NCBI RefSeq assembly: GCF_020080835.1
Contig: NC_058165.1
Location: forward strand, 14,009,961 to 14,073,960
Length of the DNA stretch: 64,000 nt
Source: Cotesia glomerata
Lineage: Eukaryota > Arthropoda > Insecta > Hymenoptera > Braconidae
Direction: 5' to 3'
The position numbers and the translations under genes were made by a program. Under the pieces are notes generated by a model. The model saw only the letters and a program-made list of their open reading frames with translations, searched no databases and was not told the origin of the DNA. The number at the start of each line of letters is the position of its first letter. The first letter of the stretch is position 1. Below are positions 9,552 through 19,650 of this stretch, in pieces.

Positions 9552-9690
9552 CTTTTGCTAGGTTTTGGTCCACCCCGAGTATTCTATTTCCTCGGTACCC
9601 GACGCATCTGACGTGCAGATATGCCGGGCATTCCCCTATCCACCACCTGAGGAGGCGCCCGATGCGGGACCCAGCAAGCCCGACACGAGG

Positions 9691-9696
9691 TATGTA

Positions 9697-9752
<56 letters not shown>

Positions 9753-10372
9753 TGTGTGTGTGTGTGTGTGTGCGTGTGTGTGTGTAAACCTCTTATAACG
9801 TTTGAATAGCGTGACCAATTTGATCGCAGTTGGTGTCATTCGAAAGGTCTTCGCCAAACTCAGATTTCCTGTAAGTTGAAACGGATACGGACCAGTAGAT
9901 TTCGAGAAATCGCAAAAAAAGAGAAAAAAAAAGTTGTTTTTTTTTTTCATTTTTTTTAAATATCTTCGAAAACCCGCATCGATCGCCGCCTAAAGCGTCA
10001 GAATCGATTGATACGTTCGTAAGATATCGTTGTCGAAAAAAATCGAAAAAAGTGGTCTTTTGTAATAACTCCGAAATTTTTTATCAGATCAAGTTTTTTG
10101 TTCAAAAATATGTATAGAGCTTAAAAAACTACATCGATTGCCTCTAACCGCGTGCGAATCGGTTAATTCATTCAAAAGTTATAACAGTTTAAAAATTTCA
10201 AAAATCGTGTTTTATCGAACTTTAATAAGATTTTTGAGCTCGAAGAGCTCAAGAGCATAGGAAAGCTTATTTCTTTGAGCTTGGAGAGCTCAAAATAACA
10301 CATAAACTGTATTTTTGAGCTCGAAGAGCTAAAACATAAATGCAATTTTAAGCGCTTAGGTACGAAATGAGC
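9691..10372 (+). repeat. Repeat X, copy 1, right part with (TG)n
   Basis: The copy resumes with TATGTATGCG and a (TG)n tract (about 9701-9785), then AAACCTCTTATAAC. Degenerate modules of about 150 bp follow, each with ATAACTTTT-like and CGATCGCC-like blocks. The distal part holds GAGCTC palindromes (near 10236 and 10318) and ends with GCGCTTAGGTA. It joins the next X copy without a gap. No gene is visible. Confidence 0.75.
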
Positions 10373-10583
10373 GGGAAGTTGCAGGGATGGCCTTCAGGTT
10401 CAACCGTTTTACTAATTTTCAACTTTTCGCTAAGAAAATTAAAAATTTTCAAAAGTCGGGAAGTTATTGGTTTTACCCCGTTTTTCGAAAATCAAGTTTT
10501 CATCAGATCTCGACGTTTTGAGGTCCTAGGAAGCTTCCCTGATTATTCCCGCGAGGGTGTCACTATGTCTGTATGTATATGTG

Positions 10584-10597
<14 letters not shown>
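10373..10597 (+). repeat. Repeat X, copy 2, left part
   Basis: It starts with GGGAAGTTGCAGGGATGGCC and contains TCGGGAAGTTATTGG, CATCAGATCTCGACG and AAGCTTCCCTGATTA. It ends in TGTATGTATATG and (TG)n at 10579-10597, where the poly(A) tail of R1 element B begins. It resumes at 15760. Confidence 0.75.
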
Positions 10598-10614
<17 letters not shown>

Positions 10615-10860
10615 TTCAACTTAGGGGGGGGGGAATCCCTTTTACGGATTTCAAGCATAACTGTTCAGCCTGGATATGTGGCGACTCGACGCAGCGTCAT
10701 ACTAAAACTCGACGCTAACGCCCCTACCCACTAAACCCTAAACCCCTTTTCTTTTTTCCTCTAATCCCTCATGGAAACCGCCGTCAGGCATTACTTCGTG
10801 AGGGGAGGATCTAGCTAATGCTACTCCTTCTGGTGGCTAAGGTGTTATTTTTCCTTCCTT

Positions 10861-13840
10861 CTAGTTTCTGTCATTTGCCCTTTTTCTTTCAATGGAACGC
10901 AGCTCTGTAAGCACTTCGGTGGTAAACGTGCTTGTGGCGTTCCAGGCAGCTTCGGATGACAGCATTTCTTCTACTATTGACTCTGGTGTGATTTTCTTCT
11001 TCAGGATCTTCTCTAACTCATCACGCTGTGGGTTAAAACGAGGGCACAAAGAAAACGTGCTCCGTACTTTCAGCAACTCTTGGGCAAGACGGACACTCTA
11101 GGGAATTATAGTGCTTAAAGCGATGAAGGTACTCCCGGAAACAGCCGTGTCCTGACAACATCTAGGTCAGATAGTAGTTGGCCTCGCCGTGATTCCAGTT
11201 AAGCCAAACGTCAATCCTTGGTATAAGTCGATGAGTCCATCTTTCCTTCTCCGCAGCATCCCATAGTTGTTGCCATCTTGCTATACTATGTTGTCGCTCT
11301 TCAGTTCTCAGTTCTTCAGCGCTCAGTGCAGATGACCTCTTTCGGTGATATAGGTTCCGTCTTTCTTCAGCTAGGACTCTAAGAGGCAGAGTTCCAGAAA
11401 TGACGCACACTGCCTCCTCGGATATTGTGCGGAAGGCGCTTGCAACTCTCAGTGCACTTAATCGGTAGACCGGTCCGGCTTTCCTCCATGATTTTTAGGT
11501 CTCCAGCGCGTCTGCCCAAACGGATATTCCATATGTGAGCACTGATGTGACTACTGACGACAGCAATAGTCTCCTGCTCTGCTTCAGGCCTCCAACATTT
11601 GGCATCAGTCTTGATAGACTAGTTACCACCGCTGATGCTTTAGCACTTACGTGTTCGACCTGTTGCTTAAAGTTCAGTCGGGCATCCAGCGTTACCCCCA
11701 GATATCGGATAAATGGTTGCGATGCGATCTCCTGCTCGCCGACATTCAGCTTGATGTTTTCTACGATCTTTCTGCTGGTGATGAGCACAGCTTCAGTTTT
11801 GTGCTTGGCTAACTCCAACTTCATCATCTCCATCCATAGGTTAATCTGGCTAAATGTGATATCGAAAGCCAGATTGATCTCTTCCAAGTGTTTCGCGACA
11901 ATCACTACCGCTACATCATCGGTATATGCAACAAGTTTCACCTCTGATGGTAATGCAACTCTCAGGAGACCATCATACATGATGTTCCACAGCAAAGGAC
12001 CCAAAACTGAGCCCTGTGGCACTCCTCCGGTTATTTCGTACTCCCTTGGACCGTTTTTCGTGTCATATTTGAGGACTCTGTCTGTAAAGTAGTTTGCTAC
12101 CATTCTGCGCAGGTATCCTAGCACTTCTTTATCTTCGAGAGCTCGCATGATGCAGTCCCAGTTAGCGGAATTGAAGGCATTTTTTATGTCCCAGGCAGCC
12201 ACCAAACAATGATTCTTTCTGCCACGTTCCCATCTCTTTCCAGCGATTGCCTCCTTAGCTGTATCGACCACCAGGTTGATCGCATCCAGCGTTGATCGTC
12301 CTTTCCGGAAACCATACTGGCCTTCTGCTAGGAGTGGATCGACGGCTGCTTCTATTCGTTGGTGCATTATACGCTCTAATATCTTACCCGCTGTATCCAG
12401 CATGCAGAGTGGTCGGTAGGAAGATGGCTCGGCCGGTGGCTTATTCCATTTAGGGAGAAGTACAAGTCTTTGCTGTTTCCATCTTCTAGGAAAAATCCCT
12501 TCTTTGAGGCACGAATCGTAGGTATCTAAGAATAGATTTGGTGCTGCTTTCGTAGCTGTTTTTAATAAAATATTCGGGATTCCATCCAATCCCGGCGCTT
12601 TATTATTCCCTACTCGGTTACACGCCTCCATCAGTTCCTCTTCTGTGAAAGGTGGAATGTCTTCTCTATTTACTGGCAATGAAGAATAGCCGAACTTACT
12701 TTGTTGAGGAAACAGCGTAGAAACTATTCTTTCCAGGAGCTGTGGACACGTAGGTGATGTCATTGGCTGGCGCTTCAGGTGGGTCATGACCACCCTATAC
12801 GGTCTGCCCCATGGGTCCTTTTCTACCTCATCGACGAGTTCCTTCCAACAGCGTCTTTTGCTATCTTTGATGGCCTTGTTCAGTTCTCGACGGGCCTTTT
12901 TGTATTCTGCGACCAGCTCCGCAGAGTTAGGTCGTCGGTGGCCACGCTGTGATAATCTTCTCTTTTTGTGACAAACTGTGCGAAGGGCGTTAATCTGATC
13001 ATTCCACCAGTGCACCGATGGTCTTTTATTGATGCCACGCTTACGGTGCATACAGGTGTCGCACGCCTGGGCAAGTCTCGTCATTAAGTCCTTCGTCTTC
13101 TCTACAGCATTTCCTGTGATGATGGTCGAGTCACTGTCTAAGGCTACTACCAAAGCTTCCGAGTCAAAGTCTTTCACTTTCCATCCAGCTGCATTAGTTT
13201 GTCTAGTTGCTCTTTGAGGGTTCCGGCCAGCCGATATTTCCCAAAGTATTGCACTGTGGTCGCTGGCGGTGTAGGTGTTTAAGACTTTCCAAGAATAGTT
13301 TCCTTTCAATATGCTGCTGCTGACGAATGTGAGGTCTATTATCGAACTAGCCTCTCCCTTGGTATATGTTGGTGTCTCACCGATGTTGAGAAGGACCACG
13401 TCCAGTGAGGCTATTGCTTCACGTAGTGCCTTGCCTCGCGCATTAGTCTGCTTGCTGCCCCAGTCTACTGCCCAGGAATTGAAGTCCCCTGCTATAGCTA
13501 CTGGGTAGTATTGCTTTGCGTCTTCGGTCAGTCGATCCAGGAAGTCAGTAAAGTCGGCAATGGAAAGGTTAGGTGGTGCATAACAACTATAAAAACGGAT
13601 GTCGTTAATAGACGCTGCTACAAAGCCGATACTATCATTGCTCACTATGCTCTGGAAGGGGAGTTTGCCACAGGACCAGATGACAGCCTTGGTGGTGCTG
13701 TCAGTTTCCCAAGGTTAGTTATTCAGGTGTCTGTATGGCTCTGCTATTATTACTAAATCAAGCTCTAATTCACGCACGGTCTGCACGAGCAGGTCATGCG
13801 CGGCCTCACAGTGATTGAGGTTAAGCTGTAATATCGTCAT
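10861..13840 (-). pseudogene. R1-clade ORF2 pseudogene (element B)
   Basis: It is colinear with ORF2 of element C from the ATG at 13840 (overlapping the ORF1 stop as ATGA) to the stop at 10861. The largest open stretch (11495-13645) holds endonuclease motifs AGDFNSWAVDWG and ASDHSAI and RT motifs SSYRPLCMLDTAGKILE, YGFRKGRSTLDAI, GGVPQGSVLGPLLWN and YTDDVAVV (T where C and A have A). At least two Gln codons have become TAA (near 13720 and at 11495-11497), and further breaks occur between 11162 and 11080. The C-terminal tail is recognisable in 10861-11076. This copy cannot make a full-length protein. Confidence 0.85.
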
Positions 13841-15187
13841 GTTTGCTTGCTTGTCATTCTCTGGAGTGCCTCTTTGTATACCGGGCACCTGTATGTACCG
13901 GCGTGATGGGCAGCGTTTTCTGCGCTCTTATAATACACACTTCGCTAGGTTTTTACAGTCCGCAATCTTGTGTCCTTCTTGGCCGCATCTGATGCATAGC
14001 TTGGATCGATCTGTCTTGCTTCTGCACTGGGATCCGTGGTGCCCGAAATGCCAGAATTTGTAAAATTGGGTAGGTTTCCTCGCGGCTCTAATTCGGCAGT
14101 TGACCCAGCCAATTCGGATTTTACCGCTTCCTTCTAATATCTTCTGAGCTGCTGCAGCCGGTAGTGTCACGACAGCGGTTTGGGTTCCTCTGTAGGTTTT
14201 GCGGATCTTGATTGTCTCTGGTAGTATTTCGCAGAGCTCCTTGGTTACCGTATGCAGGGCAGCCTGAATATTCTTCTTTTTTGTGGTGTCATCTAGGTCT
14301 CGGATCTCGATGTCTTCTTGTGGCCCTTTGCATATCACTTTGGCCTCCTCCTTAAGAATGTTCGCAATGGTCTATTGCAGGCCTTGGCCTTTGTCCACGC
14401 TCTTCCGCGAAATCGTAATCAGCAAATCCCCGCTTCTGGTCTTGTTGATCTTGTCCACCGTTGTGCGAACCTGCTCATCAGAGACGTCCTTCTTTATGCG
14501 ACGCAGAATTTCGGCGGACTTTGCTTTCTCGGCCAGGCGGATGATCAGTGCGTCGGGTCTGATCCATTTGAGCGGTTTTTTGCGCTTAGGCTCCGGCCTG
14601 GGCATCTTTAAAAGCTCCTTTGGGAGCTGTTCTTTGGCTAGCCTCCATTTCTCTTTCCTTGTGTGGACATCTTTCCAATCAGTCGCGTCTTTTTTTTCGG
14701 CGTTCTGCTTCATCACGTTTTTCGGAGGACTTGGTTTCAAGTCCTTTCTCTTCGTCAATCGCCCATCTATTCCATCTGGGGAGTTTCAGTCCTTCTTCTT
14801 GTTAGACTTATTGGAAGTATGACCTTCGTCTTTAGCATCAGATTCACCGTCACTATCGCCTCCGGTGTCCATTGATTCTTCGATCTCCACAGTAAGTTGA
14901 CTGCTCTTCTCTGGCGTAAGACGAGGAGTGAGTCGTCGAGGTGACTGCCATTCTTCGTCCAGTTTTTTATACCTTCGAAGGGCGTTAACTACCCCGGTTA
15001 CCTTGGCCTTTACCTCTTTATGGATATTGACCTTTGATTGGACGAACTCATGCAGTTCGCTGGTCAGCTTTTCGAGGCCTTCCAGCGCTTGCGTCCGCTT
15101 CATCTCAGCGCTTGCTGTAATCGCTGCTTCTTGGGCGTGAGGCCCACTAATACTCCTGTCCTTTCCTTGTTTTTTCGTTTCTTCCAT
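13837..15187 (-). pseudogene. R1-clade ORF1 pseudogene (element B)
   Basis: Three open fragments (14786-15187, 14372-14758 and 13928-14338) lie in different frames and together match ORF1 of elements C and D. The start is inferred from the ATG that aligns with element D. Recognisable parts are the coiled N-terminal region with EMKRTQALEGLEKLTSELHE, a lysine-rich middle, the core with DIEIRDLDDTTKK, and a zinc knuckle whose usual YKCWHFGH reads YKFWHFGH (first-knuckle Cys lost), followed by LCIRCGQEGHKIADC. Frameshifts and a stop near 14372 make it non-functional. Confidence 0.8.
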
Positions 15188-15759
15188 GATTTTGAGTGAT
15201 TCTCCAAAGCAAAAGGTCGTCTCCGAACGCGATGCCTCCGGAAGTGGAGGGATGATCACTCTTACAGCTACCTCCATTGCTATAAGAGCTTTCGGTCATT
15301 GAAGCGGGAAATCTCAACCGCTTCGACCCTGCACCTGCTTCCTTCATCGGCTTCCTCTTGCTTCCGTGGGTGCGGCACGTAGATGCCGGGAGTTACCACG
15401 TACACTGCGCTATAAGGATCATTTCGCACATCTCTTTCGAGCAGCGTCACCGTATCCGCTTGCGTACGTGACCTTAGGTCAGATAGTGTGACCAACCCTT
15501 TTTGCCGAAAGAGGAGTTTTCGTTTTTTACCGCGAGAGCTATTTTATTTCGCTCTTACCCTCTGCTCCGAAGAACAGCGAACTTTCTCCGACCCACAAGG
15601 ATATACAGACGGTGGCTGTTACTCTTCAGCTCCGATGCCCGATTTGGTCCGCGAGGGCTATTTTATTTCGCCCCAATCCGCCGATCTTACGACCGGTTAG
15701 GACCCCCCTATTAGCCACCTGGGGACGCGCCTGGTGGGAGTTTGGCTTCTTCCGACGGG

Positions 15760-15796
<37 letters not shown>

Positions 15797-16490
15797 CTAT
15801 GTTACTCGCTTATAACTTTTGAACGATTAAACCGATCGGAATCTACTAAAGGGCGTTCTAAAGAGTTCCCTCAAATTTAGATTTCCTGTTCATTTGAACC
15901 GATTCGGACCGATAGATTTTGAGAAATTTTTAAAAATCTCAAAAAAAATAAGAAAAAAATTTTTTTTGAAAGTGGTTTTTTTGGAATAACTTTTAAACGG
16001 CTCTATTGATCAACTTCAAGAACCAATCCGCCTTTAAGCTTGAAAAACCACGTCGATCGCCACCAAGCTGGTCGAAATCGGTTGATTTATTCGAGAGATA
16101 TCGTGAACAAAAGAAAACCGCAAAAAGTGTTTTTTCGGGATTACTCTGAAATTTTCGGTTCGATCAATTAAAATCTGAAAATCACTTATGAGAGTGATAA
16201 AACTGCGTCGAATACCGCGAACCGTGTGAAAATTGGTTGATTCATTCAAAAGTTATTGCGATTTGAAAATTCTAAAAATAGTGTTCTATGAAACTCCTAT
16301 CAGACTTTTGAGCTGGGAGAGCTCAAATGCATAGAAATATTATTTCTCTGAACTTAGCGAACTCGAATTATCACATAAATTATATTTTGAGCTCAAAATT
16401 CTCAAAAATGTCATAAATACAATTTTAACCGCCCAGGAAGGGAATTAACGGGAAGTTGCACGGATGGCCTTTAGGGTAAACCGTTTATCT
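15760..16490 (+). repeat. Repeat X, copy 2, right part
   Basis: (TG)n at 15761-15795 is followed by the standard X right arm: TTATAACTTTTGAACGATTA, the block ending in CCACGTCGATCGCCACC, a GAGCT-rich palindromic end near 16310-16400, and GGGAAGTTGCACGGATGGCC at about 16450. No gene is visible. Confidence 0.75.
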
Positions 16491-16924
16491 AAATTTTTTT
16501 TCAGTTTTTTTTTCATAACATCATTTTTGATATTTTTGTGAGTCTTTACAAAACATCTAAATTTGAAAAAATGAAAAAAAAAAAACAAAAATTGAAAGTA
16601 GTAATCGAAAAAAATAATTTTTTTTTCGAAAAATTAAGATAAAGAATAAAAGGGAGCGTAAATAATTTTTGAGTTTTTTTTTTTGAAAACTAGATCTCGA
16701 AAATGAATAAATAGATTTCACGAATCAAAAAGTAAAAAATTTTGAAGAGGTGAAAAATCATCAAATGTGTTGTGTTAAATGCCCGTCCTTTGTTAAAAAT
16801 AGGACCGAAAAACAACTTTTTTTTTCTCATTATTTTTCAATCTAGTTTCTGAAAAAAAAAAAAAATACAAAAAAAAATAATTGAAGCTCTCCTCTATTTT
16901 CTATCATAATTAATCGAAAAAAAA
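16491..16924. other. AT-rich core between two inverted X copies
   Basis: The stretch is dominated by A and T homopolymer runs. It contains a segment at about 16540-16600 whose reverse complement recurs at about 23035-23095 (shared TTTAGATGTTT). It is flanked by X copies in opposite orientation and so is the loop of a large inverted repeat. No coding sense was found. Confidence 0.6.
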
Positions 16925-17595
16925 TTAGGAAAACGGTTGACCCTGAAGGCCATCCCTGCAACTTCCCGCTAATTCCATACTTAGGCGCTTAAAATTGCAC
17001 CAATGACGTTTTTGAGCTCTTCAAGCTCAAAAATACAATTTATGGGTTATTTTGAGCTCTCCGAGCTCAAAGAGATTGCTTTTCTATGCTCAAAAGTCTG
17101 AAAGAGATTTGATAAGACACTATTTTTTGAATTTTTAAACCGCAATTACTTTTGAATGAATAAACCGATTTTTACGCGGTTAGAAGCGTTCGATGCAGTT
17201 TTTTAAGCCTCACTAAGAATTTTAAATTTTGAATTGATCGCGCTAGTAATTTTGGAGTTATTCCGAAAAAACACTTTTTTCGGTTTTCTTTCGTTCACGA
17301 TATCTCTCGAACGAATCAACTGATTTTAACCGGACTGGTGGCGATCGACGTGGTTTTTTGAGGTTAAGAGCTGATTAGTTTTTGGAATTAAACCTTTGAG
17401 CCGTTTAAAAGTTATTCCAAAAAAACCACATTTAAAAAAAATTTTTTTTTTCAGTTTTTTTAAGATTTCTCAAAATCTATTAATCTGAATCGGTCCAAAT
17501 AGTTTTCAAAATCTAAGTTTGGTCAAGCCCTTTCGAATGGCACAAACCGCGATGAAATCGGTCAAGCCGTTCAAAAGTTATAAGCGGTTCACATA

Positions 17596-17679
<84 letters not shown>

Positions 17680-17697
17680 TACAGACACCGTGACAAC
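16925..17697 (-). repeat. Repeat X, copy 3 (minus), right arm with (AC)n
   Basis: This is the reverse complement of the X right arm. It begins AAAACGGTTGACCCTGAAGG, carries TTTGAGCTCTTCAAGCTCAAA palindromes near 17010-17060, three degenerate modules, and an (AC)n tract at about 17600-17675 ending CATACATACAGACACCGTG. R1 element C follows directly, and the copy resumes at 22866. Confidence 0.75.
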
Positions 17698-18189
17698 TCG
17701 GGGCAGAAGAGATACTGCTACCGGGCGCGTCTCCCCGAGCGGATGGGAGAACGCTCGCTGTCCTTGGATGACACTTAATCTCTTAGTTGATGAGGTACAG
17801 CGGGTAGGAGCCAAGCAAAATAACCAAACAAAATAAGCTCCCGTGGACAAAACTCCCCTTTAATGGGTTGGTCACACTAACTGACCTAACAAGACGATTG
17901 GTTCCTGCTGTAACTCACTGGGAGTGTCCGGAACCTGTATCGTAGTTTCCGACGATGCAGGCCACGGCTGATGTGAGCTTGCTCTGCCGAGGTGAAAGTT
18001 GCAGCAGTGGATCAGGAGCCAGCCACTTCGGGCCTTGATCAGGAAGTACGCAGTGAGTGTTAGAGATCGGAATCTTCACCGCTCCGAGCGAGTCTAGTCC
18101 GTCCGTGTATTCCGGGACTGGCTAAGTGTCGGCTAGGCCTCAGGGAACTGGGGTAGGAGTACTATCTCCGAGGGTACCCGTTCCTAGTT

Positions 18190-19650
18190 ATGGCAACCCG
18201 CTCCACTCCGTACGATGCGCTGGTAAATCAAAAAAGTATGAGTACGTTACAGGAAACAAACATGAATAGAAACGGGCTTCATGCTCAACAAGCAGCGATT
18301 GAAGCAAGCGCTGACATGAAGAGAACGCAAGCGTTGGAGCGCCTTGAGAAGCTGACCATTGAGCTGCAAGAGTTTGTCCAAACTAAGGTCAATATCCACA
18401 AGGAGATAAAGACCAAGACAACCGGTGTAGTCAATGCTCTTGGAAGATTCAAGAAACTGGACGAAGAATGGCGCTCATCATTACACCGCACCCCTTGTGC
18501 TACATCGGAGAGAAACAGTCAAGTGGTTGTTGAAGAAGCGATGGACACTGGAGCCGAAGGTGACGGAGAATCAGTCGCTGAAGAAGAAAGTGAAACTATC
18601 ACAACGGCAGAGACTGAATCCTTTGACCAAGACGGCCGCATCCTGAGGAAGTTGAAAAGAAAAATTCGTTCTCCCGAAGGCGGAGCTTTTCATACTCCCA
18701 AGAAGCTGAAAGACGTTGGACCTGGTCATCCCATCAAGAAGCAGGAAGTGGTTAAGGATCTTCCACAAAACTCTTGTGAACAGAACAAGAAGCCAGGCTG
18801 GGAAAAGGTGCAGTCCAGAAAGGACAAGAAGAAGGAGCGCAAGAAACTGCTCCCAGAAAAACCTCTGGTTCCTCCACCGAAGCCGAACCAGAAGCCAAGA
18901 AGAACAGCAACGAGACCGGAGGCACTTATTATCCGTCCAGCGAACAAAGATAAGTATTCTGAAATACTTACACGGATCAAGGCGGACGTTCGCCCAGATC
19001 AGGTCCGCAACACAGTCGAGAAGATACGCAGGACCGCGACAGGGAACATTCTCATCACGCTGTCGAAAGGCAGTAGTGATAGAGGTAAAGACCTGCAGAA
19101 GACTATCGCGGGAATACTTAAGGAGGACGCAAATGTCATTAGTACAGGACCTGAAGAAGACCTGGAAATTCGCGATATTGACGATACTACAACTAAAGAT
19201 GACATTCTAACAGCTTTACAAGAGGCAGCTGGAAACGATTGTGGTATAACAGTAGAGGCCATTAAAATTCGTAAGGTCTTACGTAGCAGAACACAAATTG
19301 CGTCGGTGACTCTGGCAGCAACGGTAGCGCAGAAAGTGGTAGGAGAACACGGTAAGATTAGGATCGGCTGGACCAATTGTCGTATTAGAACAGTACTAAG
19401 ACCAGTCCGATGTTATAAATGCTGGCATTTTGGACACCGTGCGGTTCAGTGCACAAGTAAAGTCGACCGCTCCAAACTTTGCATTAAATGTGGAGAAGAG
19501 GGACACAAAATCGCCGAATGTAATAAGCCTGCTAAATGCGCACTGTGTGCGGATCAATCCGGTACAGAGAATAACGCCCATCATGCCGGCACAAGCAGAT
19601 GCCCAGTATACCAAGAGGCACTCAAGAAGATAACTGATAAACGAAAATGA
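18190..19650 (+). CDS. R1-clade ORF1: Gag-like nucleic-acid-binding protein (element C)
   Basis: This 486-residue protein is the RNA-binding partner of ORF2. Residues about 30-110 look helical (ADMKRTQALERLEKLTIELQ). Residues 110-260 are acidic, then strongly basic and probably disordered. The core (about 260-400) includes RPEALIIRPANKDKYSEI and DLEIRDIDDTT. The C-terminus has zinc knuckles CYKCWHFGHRAVQC and LCIKCGEEGHKIAEC and a third Cys/His cluster starting CALC and ending in HHAGTSRC. The frame is intact. An alternative start (MSTLQ, about 17 residues downstream) is equally possible because the upstream context is uninformative. Confidence 0.9.
   Translation: MATRSTPYDALVNQKSMSTLQETNMNRNGLHAQQAAIEASADMKRTQALERLEKLTIELQEFVQTKVNIHKEIKTKTTGVVNALGRFKKLDEEWRSSLHRTPCATSERNSQVVVEEAMDTGAEGDGESVAEEESETITTAETESFDQDGRILRKLKRKIRSPEGGAFHTPKKLKDVGPGHPIKKQEVVKDLPQNSCEQNKKPGWEKVQSRKDKKKERKKLLPEKPLVPPPKPNQKPRRTATRPEALIIRPANKDKYSEILTRIKADVRPDQVRNTVEKIRRTATGNILITLSKGSSDRGKDLQKTIAGILKEDANVISTGPEEDLEIRDIDDTTTKDDILTALQEAAGNDCGITVEAIKIRKVLRSRTQIASVTLAATVAQKVVGEHGKIRIGWTNCRIRTVLRPVRCYKCWHFGHRAVQCTSKVDRSKLCIKCGEEGHKIAECNKPAKCALCADQSGTENNAHHAGTSRCPVYQEALKKITDKRK

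Larger units (their letters stand above)
5175..9690 (-). mobile_element. R1-clade non-LTR retrotransposon A, full length
   Basis: The element is about 4.5 kb on the minus strand. It has a 29-nt poly(A) tail (T-run 5175-5203), a 3' UTR of about 245 bp, two open reading frames overlapping by four bases, and a 5' UTR of about 140 bp that starts directly after the X microsatellite. A 12-13 bp target-site duplication (TATGTATGCGTG) flanks it. Both ORFs are open, so this copy looks potentially intact. The insertion lies at the (TG)n tract of repeat X, as do the other R1 copies in the window. R1-clade elements with microsatellite targets (Waldo, Mino) are known from other insects. Confidence 0.9.
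10598..15759 (-). mobile_element. R1-clade non-LTR retrotransposon B, full length but decayed
   Basis: This minus-strand copy is about 5.16 kb. It has a poly(A) tail (T-run 10598-10616), a 3' UTR shared with element C (the segment containing TTACTTCGTGAGGGGAGGAT near 10790), broken ORF2 and ORF1, and a 5' UTR of about 570 bp. (TG)n lies on both sides (10579-10597 and 15761-15795), so it sits inside the microsatellite of X copy 2. No unique duplication can be read because the target is itself repetitive. It belongs with elements C and D in a second R1 subfamily distinct from A and G. Confidence 0.85.

Noticed and set aside
9565..9950. ORFs of Val-Cys or Thr-His repeats
   Set aside because: They are translations of the (TG)n tract and change with any frame; the same applies to similar ORFs near 10367, 15612, 17519 and 51893.
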